A DNA stretch of 64,000 nt from Bifidobacterium oedipodis (GCF_012932425.1 NZ_JAAIII010000006.1:166336-230335); one strand, 5' to 3'; shown: positions 24,824 through 33,944, counted from the first letter of the stretch. Notes: generated by a model from the letters alone, not told the origin. Program-made: numbers and translations.

Positions 24824-26185
24824 ATGCTGGAACGAAAAGTATTGCGGGAGTTGGTTTCTTGGAAGAAACGCACGAATGGCAAAGAGGCTTTGCTGATCGA
24901 AGGAGCTCGTCGCGTGGGGAAAAGCACCGTGGCGCAGGAATTCGGAAGAACCGAGTATGAGTCCACCATTCTCGTGGACTTCTCACGATTTCCCAAAGAT
25001 GTCAGGTCAATTTTCGAAGAGCAGAAAGATGACCTGGACACATTCTTCATGATGCTTTCCGTCTATTATCGAACTCAACTTGTGCGGCGACGGTCTCTGA
25101 TCATTTTTGATGAGGTTCAGTTGTATCCGCCGGCGCGAGAGATGATCAAACATCTGGTGGCGGACGGACGGTACGACTATGTGGAGACCGGGTCTTTGAT
25201 TTCCATCAAACGGAATGTGGAGAATATCCTGATTCCCTCTGAGGAATCGAAACTTCACATGGAACCGATGGATTTCGAGGAATTCTGCTGGGCGATGGGA
25301 GAGCGCCTGCTATCCGAGGCGATACGAGAATCTTTCGTCGCATTGAAGCCAATGCCGGATGCGTTGCACAAGCGCGCGATGAGACTGTGGCGCGAATACA
25401 TGCTGGTGGGGGGCATGCCTCAGGTTGTGGATGAATATGTGACCAATAGGGACTTCGGCGAAGCCGACAGAATCAAACGTAATATTTTAGGGTTGTACGG
25501 CGATGATATCGGCAAGTTCGCGAACGGTGATGCCGGGCGAGTTCGCGGCATCTTCGCACAGATTCCAGGCCAGTTGTCCAAACATGAGAAGAAGTTCACG
25601 CTCGCCTCGATTACCCCAGATGCGCGCTCGCGGGATTATGACGCTGCCTTCTTTTGGTTGGATGACGCTCGTCTGGTCAATATATGCCATAATTCGACTG
25701 ATCCGACTGTCGGACTTGGTTTATATGAGGATAGCGCGTCGTTCAAGTGCTATATGGCGGACACTGGCCTGCTTGTCTCTCAGACGTTTGCGGATCAGCA
25801 AGCCACTCCTGACGAGGTGTACCGCGATATTCTTTTCGACAAGCTTTCGTTGAATGAAGGAATGCTTGTGGAGAATGCAGTGGCCCAACAGTTTAAGGCA
25901 GCTGGGCGCCGTCTGTTCTTCTTCTCCAGGTACGCGAAAGGCGATGCTACGAAGACCATGGAGATTGACTTCCTTATCGTGCGTGAGTACGACAATGCCG
26001 CCATGAAACAACGAGTGAGCCCGGTGGAAGTGAAGTCGACCAAACAGTACGGGACGTCTTCGCTAGACAAATTCCGCAAAGCATATGGTCAGCGGTTAGG
26101 CAAAGAATATGTGCTGCATCCGAAGCAGCTTCAAGTGGATGGGGATCGCATCGCCCTTCCTCTCTATATGAGCGGATGCTTGTGA
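24824..26185 (+). CDS. AAA ATPase with DUF4143 C-terminal domain
   Basis: A 453-residue protein of the AAA_14/DUF4143 family. It has Walker A GARRVGKSTVAQEF (about residues 25-38), Walker B LIIFDEVQLYPPARE (about 93-107), sensor-like YVETGSLISI and the family-typical MDFEEFCWAMGE. The C-terminal DUF4143 part contains a restriction-nuclease-like MEIDFLIVRE...VSPVEVKS motif. The family is common in multiple copies in bifidobacterial and gut genomes; its function is not established. Its GC content is lower than that of its neighbours, which suggests acquisition. AAGGGG is the weak ribosome site. The 33-bp repeat array upstream is probably its operator. Confidence 0.85.
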   Translation: MLERKVLRELVSWKKRTNGKEALLIEGARRVGKSTVAQEFGRTEYESTILVDFSRFPKDVRSIFEEQKDDLDTFFMMLSVYYRTQLVRRRSLIIFDEVQLYPPAREMIKHLVADGRYDYVETGSLISIKRNVENILIPSEESKLHMEPMDFEEFCWAMGERLLSEAIRESFVALKPMPDALHKRAMRLWREYMLVGGMPQVVDEYVTNRDFGEADRIKRNILGLYGDDIGKFANGDAGRVRGIFAQIPGQLSKHEKKFTLASITPDARSRDYDAAFFWLDDARLVNICHNSTDPTVGLGLYEDSASFKCYMADTGLLVSQTFADQQATPDEVYRDILFDKLSLNEGMLVENAVAQQFKAAGRRLFFFSRYAKGDATKTMEIDFLIVREYDNAAMKQRVSPVEVKSTKQYGTSSLDKFRKAYGQRLGKEYVLHPKQLQVDGDRIALPLYMSGCL

Positions 26186-26219
26186 CCTGCGTCGGAGAAA
26201 TTGAAGCTGAATCCTCCGG

Positions 26220-26345
26220 TCATGGGATGTGATTGTAAAAATCCACAGCCTGTTCGATGCTGGGTGCTTGTTGCAGTTTTCGTGCGACAAAATGACTGCC
26301 GGCATATGGCCCGGGATGCTCAATCGGTAGATGGTTGATGCCCAT
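26220..26345 (-). pseudogene. Possible remnant ORF of about 41 codons
   Basis: Minus-strand reading from an ATG at 26345 gives MGINHLPIEHPGPY and continues through AGSHFVARKLQQAPS and IEQAVDFYNHIP to a stop. The composition looks protein-like and ends cleanly, but there is no ribosome site and a stop lies just upstream. It may be a decayed gene end or chance. I do not recognise it. Confidence 0.25.
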
Positions 26346-26651
26346 GCCAATCCATGCGCATTAATCGTGAACGCGTTACAGGGTAGAAATCCCGGATACC
26401 ATTGTCGCCATCTCCTATCAAGAAACGCCGTATTGTCGGCGCGTCCCTTGCCAAAGTCGTATCCATGTGTATAGTGGAACGTGGCTCAGCGAAGAGAGCT
26501 CTTCACCGAACCGCGAAGAAAAGTAAACGCCGAAGTTTGCGGCAGGCCTGAAAATGATGTTGTTGATGGCCAGCAACGAGCGGAAGCACCGTAGTAATCC
26601 CTTTACAACGGATCGTGAGGCACGTACCTGCCTCTGAAAGGATGAACAAAT
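26346..26651 (+). promoter_or_regulatory. Leader and promoter of the sugar-importer ATPase gene
   Basis: About 300 bp without a gene. A promoter candidate is TTGCCA (26448) and TATAGT (26470) with a 16-bp spacer. This gives a leader of about 170 bases that ends in the ribosome site GAAAGGATG before 26652. The length suggests post-transcriptional control, but no known riboswitch was recognised. Confidence 0.5.
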
Positions 26652-27779
26652 ATGGCAGAAGTCATTTTCGACCATGTCACTCGTGTCTACCCGGGCAACG
26701 ATAAGCCCTCTGTGGACGACCTGAATCTTGATATCAAGGACGGCGAGTTCCTCGTTCTCGTTGGCCCCTCTGGCTGTGGTAAGTCCACCACCCTGCGCAT
26801 GCTCGCAGGTCTGGAAGAGGTCAACAAGGGCCGCATCCTCATCGGTGGCAAGGATGTCACCACGATGCAGCCGAAGGACCGCGACATCGCAATGGTGTTC
26901 CAGAACTACGCTCTGTACCCGCACATGACCGTCGCCGACAACATGGGCTTCGCTCTGAAGATCGCCGGCACTCCGAAGGAAGAGATCCGCAAGCGCGTCG
27001 AGAAGGCCGCTGAGATCCTCGATCTGACCGAGTACCTCGATCGTAAGCCGAAGGCTCTGTCCGGTGGTCAGCGTCAGCGCGTGGCCATGGGCCGTGCAAT
27101 CGTCCGTGAGCCGAAGGTCTTCCTCATGGATGAGCCGCTGTCCAACCTCGACGCCAAGCTCCGTGTCCAGACTCGTACCCAGATCGCCGCTCTGCAGCGT
27201 CAGCTGGGTGTCACCACCCTGTACGTGACCCACGATCAGACCGAGGCCCTGACGATGGGCGATCGCATCGCCGTCATCAAGCTCGGTATCCTGCAGCAGG
27301 TCGGCGCTCCGACCGAGCTGTACGATCGTCCGGCCAACGTCTTCGTCGCCGGCTTCATCGGCTCCCCGTCGATGAACCTGAACACCCACCCGGTGGTCAA
27401 CGGCAAGGCGAAGATCGGTGAAGACACCGTCGATCTGCCGGCCGAGGCTGTCGCCAAGCTGACCGCTGAGGACAATGGCCAGATCGTCGTCGGCTTCCGT
27501 CCGGAAGACGCCACCCTGGCTCCGGCTGATGATCCGAACGCCTTCTCCCTGAAGGTCGTCAACGTCGAGGATCTGGGCTCCGATGGCTACATCTACGGCA
27601 ACATCCTCACCGATGGCTCCGCCGCCGAGGAATCCCAGCTCATGTCCGACCAGAACAAGCTCACCACGGTTCGTGTGAACCCGCGTGTGCTGCCGAAGGT
27701 CGGCGAGACCGTCAAGATCAAGATCGACCCGGCCAAGATGCACCTGTTCGCTCCGTCGACCGAGCTGCGTCTGAACTAG
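26652..27779 (+). CDS. msmK: MsmK/UgpC-type sugar ABC importer ATPase
   Basis: A 375-residue ATPase of the CUT1 family. It has Walker A GPSGCGKSTTLRML (about residues 36-49), Q-loop MVFQNYALYPHMT, signature LSGGQRQRVAMGRAI, Walker B VFLMDEPLSNLDA and His-loop VTHDQTEALTMGD. A C-terminal TOBE regulatory domain (about 235-375) follows. It stands alone, while the importer at 49249-52357 has no ATPase; in Gram-positive bacteria MsmK-like proteins serve several importers, so this is the likely energy source. Codon use is strongly biased (CTG, ATC, GGC), consistent with high expression. Confidence 0.93.
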   Translation: MAEVIFDHVTRVYPGNDKPSVDDLNLDIKDGEFLVLVGPSGCGKSTTLRMLAGLEEVNKGRILIGGKDVTTMQPKDRDIAMVFQNYALYPHMTVADNMGFALKIAGTPKEEIRKRVEKAAEILDLTEYLDRKPKALSGGQRQRVAMGRAIVREPKVFLMDEPLSNLDAKLRVQTRTQIAALQRQLGVTTLYVTHDQTEALTMGDRIAVIKLGILQQVGAPTELYDRPANVFVAGFIGSPSMNLNTHPVVNGKAKIGEDTVDLPAEAVAKLTAEDNGQIVVGFRPEDATLAPADDPNAFSLKVVNVEDLGSDGYIYGNILTDGSAAEESQLMSDQNKLTTVRVNPRVLPKVGETVKIKIDPAKMHLFAPSTELRLN

Positions 27780-27928
27780 TCGAATCGGTCGTTTGACCGT
27801 ACGAGTGACCAACCGGCTGGTTTGAATACCGGTCGGGTGGTCGAATAACTAAAACTTGGCTGCGCCTGACAAGGCTCGGTCAACCATTAAACGAGGCGAT
27901 TCTCTTCCTCTCTTATAGCCTCGTTGGA

Positions 27929-27956
27929 AAAGCCCTGCATAGCTGCGGGGCTTTTC
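27929..27956 (+). terminator. Terminator of the importer ATPase gene
   Basis: Stem aaaagccctgc / gcggggctttt around a short loop, followed by CTTG; it lies 150 bases after the stop codon. Confidence 0.75.
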
Positions 27957-28043
27957 TTGTTTATGCCCTTATTTTGTGTGATGACGACAACGCAGAAACA
28001 CTCCAATTGTCCCGTCAGCACACTTTACCTGTCAATTTGCACA

Positions 28044-28160
28044 GTTCGACTGCAGGATTGTCACATACCTACGTAACAATTCCGCAGTCGAACCGTGCAA
28101 ACTATCAGTCGAACCGTGTAGCTTGACAGCCCGACCGTGCGAAGCGCCAGTCCGATCGTG
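28044..28160. repeat. Left flanking repeat of the AbiEi-like gene
   Basis: 28044-28087 is identical over 44 bases to 29406-29449. In this copy the element forms a hairpin with 18-bp arms (28044-28061 with 28076-28093, two mismatches); the outer arm GTTCGACTGC / GCAGTCGAAC is perfect. Behind it follow spaced units ending in CGAACCGTG, CGACCGTGC and CGATCGTGC. Confidence 0.9.
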
Positions 28161-28244
28161 CGGATTAGCAGGTAAATCACGGCAATGGGTGGGCGGAAGT
28201 CATGTCGGTACTCAACAACTATGGATGAGGTTCGAGCATCTTGG

Positions 28245-28279
28245 TTATCCACCAGCTTATCCACAGCAAAAGTGGATAA
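28245..28279. promoter_or_regulatory. Cluster of three DnaA boxes
   Basis: TTATCCACC (28245), TTATCCACA (28257, the strict consensus) and, on the minus strand, TTATCCACT (28271-28279) lie within 35 bp. Three near-perfect boxes this close are unlikely by chance in GC-rich DNA. No dnaA, dnaN or other origin gene is nearby, so a titration or reactivation site, or control of the next gene, is more likely than oriC. Confidence 0.75.
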
Positions 28280-28387
28280 GTCGGTGTCTCCGGCAAGCTC
28301 TCTCCACATTGTCAGTATGGCTTGCGATTGCGGCGGTTACGCTCATACGCTCGCAATATGGGTAGTACACGATTAAGTCGCGCAACG

Positions 28388-29374
28388 ATGCGTATGGGTA
28401 TGCAACAGAAGCTGACTCAATGCGAGCACAGCCGCATCTGTCTCGTAGCAGCAGATAGGCAAGAGTATATGTTCCTGCGCAGATGGGCTGCTAAGGGGTA
28501 TCTTTGCAATCCTTTCTCCAATTATTATGCTCGGGAGGCGTATTGGCAGTCGATACCTGCGGCCGAACGTACCAGAATAGTCGCTAGAACCATGGGGCAA
28601 CGTCACCCGAACAGGGTGTTCGGTGGTTTAACCGCTGCATGCCTATGGCGGTTGGAACATTCCACATACCTCGATAGGGGAGGGGCGATTATTGTTTCTT
28701 CCGCATCGAACCGTCGCACACCATCCCATAACGGTAAGCTATGCGCCACGTATCTTCCTGATTGGGAGCGCGAATCAGTGCAGTCCCGCGACGGTGTGAA
28801 TGTCACCGGTATCAAACGAACATTGCTCGACTGTGGGCGAGCATACGAGTTTCGCCATGCTATGGCGTTCTTTGATTCGGCTATCGCACAAGGTTTGGTT
28901 GTCCGTGATGAGCTTCTCGAATATCTTGAAACGCCTCGTTTAGGAGTTTGTCAGGATAAAGCGCTGTTGGTGGCTCAACATGCGACGGGATTGAACGAGA
29001 ATGGTGGAGAATCCTTCTGCTACGCAACGATGTTGGAGGAGGGGTTTTCCGATGTGCGGCAGCAGGTTGAGTTTGTGAATCCGCAGGATGCCAATGATCG
29101 TCGGCGAGCTGATTTTGTGGCTGTCCGCGAAGATGGCCGATTGGTGGTGATTGAGTTTGATGGCATGAGGAAATACGACGATCCAACCATGACCGGTGGC
29201 AGAACGACCGGTGAAGTAGTGGCGGATGAACGTAGGCGTGAGGCAACCTTGCAAACTTGCGGTGTAGCGGAGATAGTGAGATGCACCTTCGAAGAGGTGA
29301 GACGCCGTGTACCGTTGGTTAACAAACTGGTAGCTGCGGGATTACCACGGGGAGCACGGCTGAATACGGCGTAG
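28388..29374 (+). CDS. AbiEi-like/DUF559-type protein (type IV antitoxin family)
   Basis: A protein of about 328 residues. The N-terminal half resembles actinobacterial AbiEi-family proteins (FLRRWAAKGYL wing, RVFGGLTAACLWRLE, GIKRTLLDCGR). The C-terminal half has a nuclease-like core: ENGGESFCYATMLEEGF, RRADFV, VVIEFDGMRKYDD and ERRREATLQ. The start is uncertain: ATG codons at 28358, 28388, 28394 and 28400 all lack a good ribosome site. No AbiEii-type toxin gene is adjacent, so it is a solo member. GC content is below that of neighbours, and identical 44-bp repeats bracket the gene, which points to acquisition as a cassette. Activity is not known. Confidence 0.7.
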   Translation: MRMGMQQKLTQCEHSRICLVAADRQEYMFLRRWAAKGYLCNPFSNYYAREAYWQSIPAAERTRIVARTMGQRHPNRVFGGLTAACLWRLEHSTYLDRGGAIIVSSASNRRTPSHNGKLCATYLPDWERESVQSRDGVNVTGIKRTLLDCGRAYEFRHAMAFFDSAIAQGLVVRDELLEYLETPRLGVCQDKALLVAQHATGLNENGGESFCYATMLEEGFSDVRQQVEFVNPQDANDRRRADFVAVREDGRLVVIEFDGMRKYDDPTMTGGRTTGEVVADERRREATLQTCGVAEIVRCTFEEVRRRVPLVNKLVAAGLPRGARLNTA

Positions 29375-29405
29375 CCCACGCATGGTTGGACTGCCATTCT
29401 GCACG

Positions 29406-29520
29406 GTTCGACTGCAGGATTGTCACATACCTACGTAACAATTCCGCAGGCCAACCGTGCAAACTGTCAGTCCGACCGTGCAAACTGTCAGTCGAACCGT
29501 GCAGCTTGACAGCCCGACCG
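29406..29520. repeat. Right flanking repeat of the AbiEi-like gene
   Basis: 29406-29449 is identical to 28044-28087. The tail has one more unit than the left copy: CAAACTGTCAGTCCGACCGTG, CAAACTGTCAGTCGAACCGTG, then GCTTGACAGCCCGACCG. The right hairpin arm is degraded here (GCAGGCCAAC), unlike in the left copy. Confidence 0.9.
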
Positions 29521-29639
29521 CGACAAATGGCAGGAAACAGTAGCAGATGGCAATTAGGAGGTACGAGGTACGGCTGAGGGCGGCTGGGCATGACAGGCGC
29601 GGGGCTGGGATGGAACGGGCAGCGGGTACGCTGGTACCT

Positions 29640-31055
29640 ATGATGCAAGCAGCAATGGATTTGACGCAGTTGGACCCGCGAGCCGCTAAGGCCACCTCCG
29701 TGCAGGCAGAGGATGAACATGCCAATTCGGTGGAGCCGCAGGCCCTGAAGATTACCGCCGCCAGCTCGAACCCGAGAATGTTCACGCTGCCGTGGCACAA
29801 ACCTCTGGCCACTTGGCCCCAAGATTTACTCGCCAACCTGCCTCGCGGTATTTCCCGCCACGTGGTGCGATTCGTGCATGTGGGCGACGAGGTGTACGCA
29901 ATGAAGGAGATCACGCGACAGGTCGCCGAGCGTGAGTATGAGATTCTGCGCCGTCTGCAGAAGCTGGAACTGCCCACTGTCACGCCGATTGCCGTGGTTA
30001 CCGGCCGTCACGATAAGAACGGCGAGCCGCTGGAGGCGATTCTGGTCACCAAGCACCTGAAGTTCTCATTGCCGTATCGTGCGTTGTTCGCCCGCAACCT
30101 GCGCCCTGACACCGCCGAGCGTCTGATTGACGCGCTTGCCGTGCTGATGGTGCGTTTGCATCTGGCCGGCTTCTATTGGGGTGATGTGTCGCTGTCGAAC
30201 GTGCTGTTCCTGCGCGATGCCGACGCCTTCACCGCCTTCCTGGTCGATGCGGAAACCGGTGATTTGCAGATTACGCTGACCGAAGGCCAGCGCGAATACG
30301 ATATCGATCTGGCCCGCACCAACATCATTGGTGAATTGATGGATTTGAGCTCCGGCAAGCTACTGCCCGGTGATGTGGACGAAATTGAGGTCGGCAACCG
30401 TCTGGTGGAACGCTACCATTCGCTGTGGGGCGCTCTGACCAACACCGACAAGTTCGGGCCCGACGAAATGTGGAAGATCGAACAGCGCGTCAACAAGCTC
30501 AACGATTTGGGCTTCGATGTGGACGAGCTGGAGATGAAAACCGCCGAGGACGGCAAGCGTGTGTTGGTGCGTCCTCGCGTGGTGGACGCTGGCTATGCGA
30601 ACCGCAAGCTGCTGCGTCTGACTGGTTTGGATGTGCAGGAGAATCAGGCCCGTCGTCTGCTCAACGATCTGGACGCCTACCGTGCCTCCACTTGGCGCGA
30701 AGGCGAAGACCTGGAGATTGTAGCCACCGACTGGATGCGCGAGGTATTCGAACCGACCGTGCGCATGATTCCGCGCGAATACCGTTCGCAGATCGAACCG
30801 GCACAGTTCTTCCATGAAGTGCTTACCCACCGTTGGTATTTGGCCGAAAAGGCCGGTCATGACGTGCCGATGGGCGAGGCTGTGACCAGCTACATCGACA
30901 ATGTGCTGCCCGAATACAAGCTCGATAAGAAGGATATCGACGCGCTGCTCGAAGAAGCCGACGCCGGTGTGATCGATGACGAATCCACGTATAACGATCC
31001 CGACGACGATTACAATCCCGACGATGACCCGGATGCGGCTGTCTGGTCGCACTAA
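29640..31055 (+). CDS. DUF4032/lipopolysaccharide-kinase-like protein
   Basis: A protein of about 471 residues from the start at 29640 (MMQAAMDLTQLDPRAAKA); in-frame starts at 29547 and 29610 are possible because no start has a clear ribosome site. It has a kinase-like fold: VYAMKEITRQVAEREYEIL (Lys and Glu of an ATP site), FYWGDVSLSNVLFLRD (catalytic Asp and Asn) and AFLVDAETGDL (metal-binding Asp). The C-terminal DUF4032 region follows, with an acidic tail (DPDDDYNPDDDPD). The family is typical of actinobacteria and its substrate is unknown. It is separated from rlmB by a bidirectional terminator. Confidence 0.8.
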   Translation: MMQAAMDLTQLDPRAAKATSVQAEDEHANSVEPQALKITAASSNPRMFTLPWHKPLATWPQDLLANLPRGISRHVVRFVHVGDEVYAMKEITRQVAEREYEILRRLQKLELPTVTPIAVVTGRHDKNGEPLEAILVTKHLKFSLPYRALFARNLRPDTAERLIDALAVLMVRLHLAGFYWGDVSLSNVLFLRDADAFTAFLVDAETGDLQITLTEGQREYDIDLARTNIIGELMDLSSGKLLPGDVDEIEVGNRLVERYHSLWGALTNTDKFGPDEMWKIEQRVNKLNDLGFDVDELEMKTAEDGKRVLVRPRVVDAGYANRKLLRLTGLDVQENQARRLLNDLDAYRASTWREGEDLEIVATDWMREVFEPTVRMIPREYRSQIEPAQFFHEVLTHRWYLAEKAGHDVPMGEAVTSYIDNVLPEYKLDKKDIDALLEEADAGVIDDESTYNDPDDDYNPDDDPDAAVWSH

Positions 31056-31163
31056 ACACACGGCTTGATACCTGCCACCGCCGGTATGGCGGGAACAGCG
31101 TTGGAAAGTTGAAAAGTGGCGCGTCGCGCAACGCACCATGAACGTCGGATAATGCCGAATAAC

Positions 31164-31195
31164 AATGAAGCCCTGCCAATAAGCAGGGCTTCATT
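31164..31195. terminator. Bidirectional terminator
   Basis: Perfect 13-bp stem aatgaagccctgc (31164-31176) / gcagggcttcatt (31183-31195) with a 6-base loop, between the convergent DUF4032 and rlmB genes. Confidence 0.85.
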
Positions 31196-31264
31196 TGTAG
31201 TGCTGTAATTATTGGCTATGATGCCGGCAAGGCCGACAAACAAGTACCAGCTTGCGCCAAATGC

Positions 31265-32257
31265 TTACGCTTCGGCGGCCTTGCGGCGCGCGGTGGACAC
31301 GGCATACAGGCTGATGCCCGCAGCCACGGATGCGTTCAACGATTCCACCGACGAGGAGATCGGAATGCCTGCAATGGCGTCGCAGGCCTCACGCACCAGA
31401 CGGCCCAGGCCGGAACCTTCCGAGCCGAGCACCACAACCAGCGGATCGGTTTCAAAACCGGTTTCGCCGACGATTTTGTCGCCGCCGCCGTCCAGACCGA
31501 CCACGTAGTAGCCGCGCTCCTTCAAGCCTTCGAGCGCCTTGTTGAGATTGACCACGCGCGCCACTGGCATATGCGCGGCGGCACCGGCCGACACCTTCCA
31601 CGCGGCCGCGTTCACCGAAGCGGAGCGACGTTCGGGCAGAATCACACCATTGGCACCGAATGCCGCAGCGGAACGAATCACGGCACCGAGGTTCTGCGGA
31701 TCGGTCACGCCATCAAGCGCGATGAACAGCGGGCGTGCGGCGATACGTGCGACGGCCGAGTTCGCGGCCTCCATCGCCTTAGCCTTCTTCTCCGCGCGTT
31801 CGGCGATTTCGTGCAGCGAGGAGTACTGGAACGGATTGACCTTAAGGATAATGCCCTGATGGTTGCCGGAGCGCGCAATGCGATCCATTTCCAGACGGTC
31901 GGCTTCCATCATGTGCAAACCATTCGCGCCGGCGATTTTCACGATTTCACGTGTGCGATCATCATGCTCGATGCGCGAGAGGATATACAGCGTGGAGGAG
32001 GGCACGCCTACGCGCAGCGCCTCCAGCACGGAGTTACGGCCGAACACCAGATCAGTGGTGTCGGCGGAGGAGAACTTGTCCACACGACGACGGGCCGCCA
32101 AACGCGGATCCGCCATCTTGCGCTTGTCAGCGGCCTTTTTTGCCTTATATGCCTTGTGATACACGCGATCTTCGGCCTTCGGGGTCGGCCCCTTGCCGCG
32201 AAGCGCGTTACGATGCTTACCACCCGACCCCTTGGTCGGTCCTTTTTTCAATGCCAT
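31265..32257 (-). CDS. rlmB: 23S rRNA (guanosine-2'-O-) methyltransferase, TrmH/SpoU family
   Basis: A 330-residue SpoU-type methyltransferase. The N-terminus is basic and Lys/Gly-rich (about 1-60; MALKKGPTKGSGGKHRNALR), probably binding RNA. The substrate-binding domain starts at VFGRNSVLEALR. The catalytic SpoU domain (about 170-330) has the three family motifs: DPQNLGAVIRSAAAFG, VVLGSEGSGL and IPISSSVESLNASVAAGI, which form the knotted SAM site. RlmB modifies G2251 in E. coli 23S rRNA; other RlmB/TrmH-like targets cannot be excluded. The start at 32257 is taken over an upstream in-frame ATG at 32287. Confidence 0.85.
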   Translation of the reverse strand: MALKKGPTKGSGGKHRNALRGKGPTPKAEDRVYHKAYKAKKAADKRKMADPRLAARRRVDKFSSADTTDLVFGRNSVLEALRVGVPSSTLYILSRIEHDDRTREIVKIAGANGLHMMEADRLEMDRIARSGNHQGIILKVNPFQYSSLHEIAERAEKKAKAMEAANSAVARIAARPLFIALDGVTDPQNLGAVIRSAAAFGANGVILPERRSASVNAAAWKVSAGAAAHMPVARVVNLNKALEGLKERGYYVVGLDGGGDKIVGETGFETDPLVVVLGSEGSGLGRLVREACDAIAGIPISSSVESLNASVAAGISLYAVSTARRKAAEA

Positions 32258-32397
32258 AGGTGTTATTGTCCCAGCACCCCAGCCCAATCGACCGCTGCCG
32301 CGTGCGGTTGGTGCCGAGGCGTCCGCGCATGCGGAGCGTCCTACGCGTATAGTGGTCTGGTTGGTTTGCTTGACAGCGATGCAAGGCGGTGACGACC

Positions 32398-33729
32398 ATG
32401 ACCGGGAATAAGGCGACGAATACGCGCAAGGCGGCAGCGACTATGAAGCTGCGCACCACGCGCAACCTGTTCGGGCTGCCAATGTTGTATTGGGGATTGT
32501 GGCTGGCACTGCTAATCCTGTGGATGGGTCGCTTCGTCACCTCGTTCCTGTCGATTTATTTGGTATCCGCTCTGCATATCGATGAGGGCGTGGTTGGCAC
32601 GGTTGTGTCCATGTATGGCTTCGGCTCCATTTTCGGCTGCCTGTTCGGCGGTGCGTTGTCCGACCGATTCGGCCGCCAGCCAATGATTATCATCGGTGAA
32701 ATCGGTGCCGCCGTCGCGATATTGACCATGGCGTTCCTGATCGAACCAATCTCGCTGGGCGTGGCGCTGTTCGTCTATGGCGTGTTCGCCTCGCTGCCCA
32801 GCCCAGCCATCGCCGCCTATATCGCTGACGTGGTGCCGGCCCCGAATCGTCAGCGCGCATATGTGCTGCAATCCTGGGCCATCAATTTCGGCTACGCTAT
32901 CGGCCCGATTATCGCCAACCAGCTGGTTAAGGTGTCGTATGCGCTGATGTTCTACGTCGAAGCGGTGGTGATGGTCGCCGTTGCCATACTGCTGGTTGCG
33001 TTCTTCCGCGAAGCCCGCCATCTGGGGCTGTCGCTGCCGAAACCCGGAGAGGCGCGCCAGGAGCGTGCCGGCGATACGGCCGGCGATACAACGGATAATG
33101 CGCCGGCCAAGGTATCCATGGCGCGCAACTACATTCGCGCCTTGAGCGATGGCCCGTTCATGCTGTTTGCCGTGCTGATGTTCGGCTACTACATTGTCTA
33201 CTTCCAATCCACCTCCGGCCTGCCCATCGCAATGACCGAGCTGGGCATGGGCACCGGCGAGTATTCGATTCTGCTGACCATCAACGGTGGCATGCTATGC
33301 CTGCTGCAGATTCCTGCAATGAAACTATTCGCCCGCATGGGCAACGCCCGTGTGCTGGTGGCCGGGCTTGCCGTTACCGCGATCGGCTATGCCGTGCAGA
33401 TTTTCGCGCACTCATGGGTCGGTTTCGCCTTTGCTGTGGTGCTGTGGACACTTGGTGAGCTTGGCACTTTCCCAATCGCCACTACCACGGTTGCCGAAAT
33501 GGCCCCGGCGGACGCGCGCGGCACCTACCAGGGCGTCTACAACGTGCTGTGGTCGGTTTCCATCGCTTTGGCGCCGTTGGTTGGCGGATGGGTGATCAGC
33601 GGCTTCGGTGGCCGCAGCCTGTGGATCGCTTGCACTGTGGTGTTGGTTATCGTCACCGTCGGTCTTGCGCTGTCCAAGGCCTCCCGGGAGCGTGGTGCCG
33701 CCCGCACCCTGAAGGAAATCAACGTATAA
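32398..33729 (+). CDS. MFS transporter
   Basis: A protein of about 443 residues with 12 predicted membrane segments. The loop 2-3 signature is GGALSDRFGRQPMI. A long charged central loop (about 215-240, with PGEARQERAGDTAGD) separates the halves. It resembles multidrug resistance MFS proteins. The start is at 32398, with AAGGCGG upstream; GTG at 32389 and ATG at 32443 are alternatives. Substrate unknown. Confidence 0.82.
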   Translation: MTGNKATNTRKAAATMKLRTTRNLFGLPMLYWGLWLALLILWMGRFVTSFLSIYLVSALHIDEGVVGTVVSMYGFGSIFGCLFGGALSDRFGRQPMIIIGEIGAAVAILTMAFLIEPISLGVALFVYGVFASLPSPAIAAYIADVVPAPNRQRAYVLQSWAINFGYAIGPIIANQLVKVSYALMFYVEAVVMVAVAILLVAFFREARHLGLSLPKPGEARQERAGDTAGDTTDNAPAKVSMARNYIRALSDGPFMLFAVLMFGYYIVYFQSTSGLPIAMTELGMGTGEYSILLTINGGMLCLLQIPAMKLFARMGNARVLVAGLAVTAIGYAVQIFAHSWVGFAFAVVLWTLGELGTFPIATTTVAEMAPADARGTYQGVYNVLWSVSIALAPLVGGWVISGFGGRSLWIACTVVLVIVTVGLALSKASRERGAARTLKEINV

Positions 33730-33944
33730 GGCTATAAAACTTGAGATGTCGCGCGAATAGGTGCGCAGGTTACGCCGAGTGCAAACCAAGGTGTGGAATA
33801 ATGGGGCAGGTATGCATCGGTGGCGTTTGCGCCGGTGCCCACAACCGCGCAGCAGCGCGACGAGGTTGTGGTGGCGCGGAAGGGGCGCGGCCACAGCCGA
33901 ATCAAGCGGGCTGACTACTCCGCGGCAATCTCAAGGAGATTACC

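Larger units (their letters stand above)
27780..28387. other. 608-bp intergenic region with terminator, repeat and DnaA boxes
   Basis: No credible gene. From left to right it holds the terminator of the importer ATPase (27929-27956), the left copy of a hairpin repeat and its GACCGTGC-type tail (28044-28160), three DnaA boxes (28245-28279), and the likely promoter of the AbiEi-like gene. Confidence 0.65.

Noticed and set aside
28044..28093. tRNA-like element (GTTCGACTGC resembles a T-loop)
   Set aside because: No acceptor or anticodon stem fits; the sequence is an imperfect hairpin repeat instead.
28245..28279. Chromosomal origin (oriC)
   Set aside because: Three DnaA boxes alone do not make an origin; there is no dnaA/dnaN/rpmH neighbourhood and no clear AT-rich unwinding region.
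29450..29520. CRISPR-like short repeats (GACCGTGC units)
   Set aside because: Units are about 21-24 bp and head to tail without spacers, and no cas gene is present; they are the tail of the flanking repeat.
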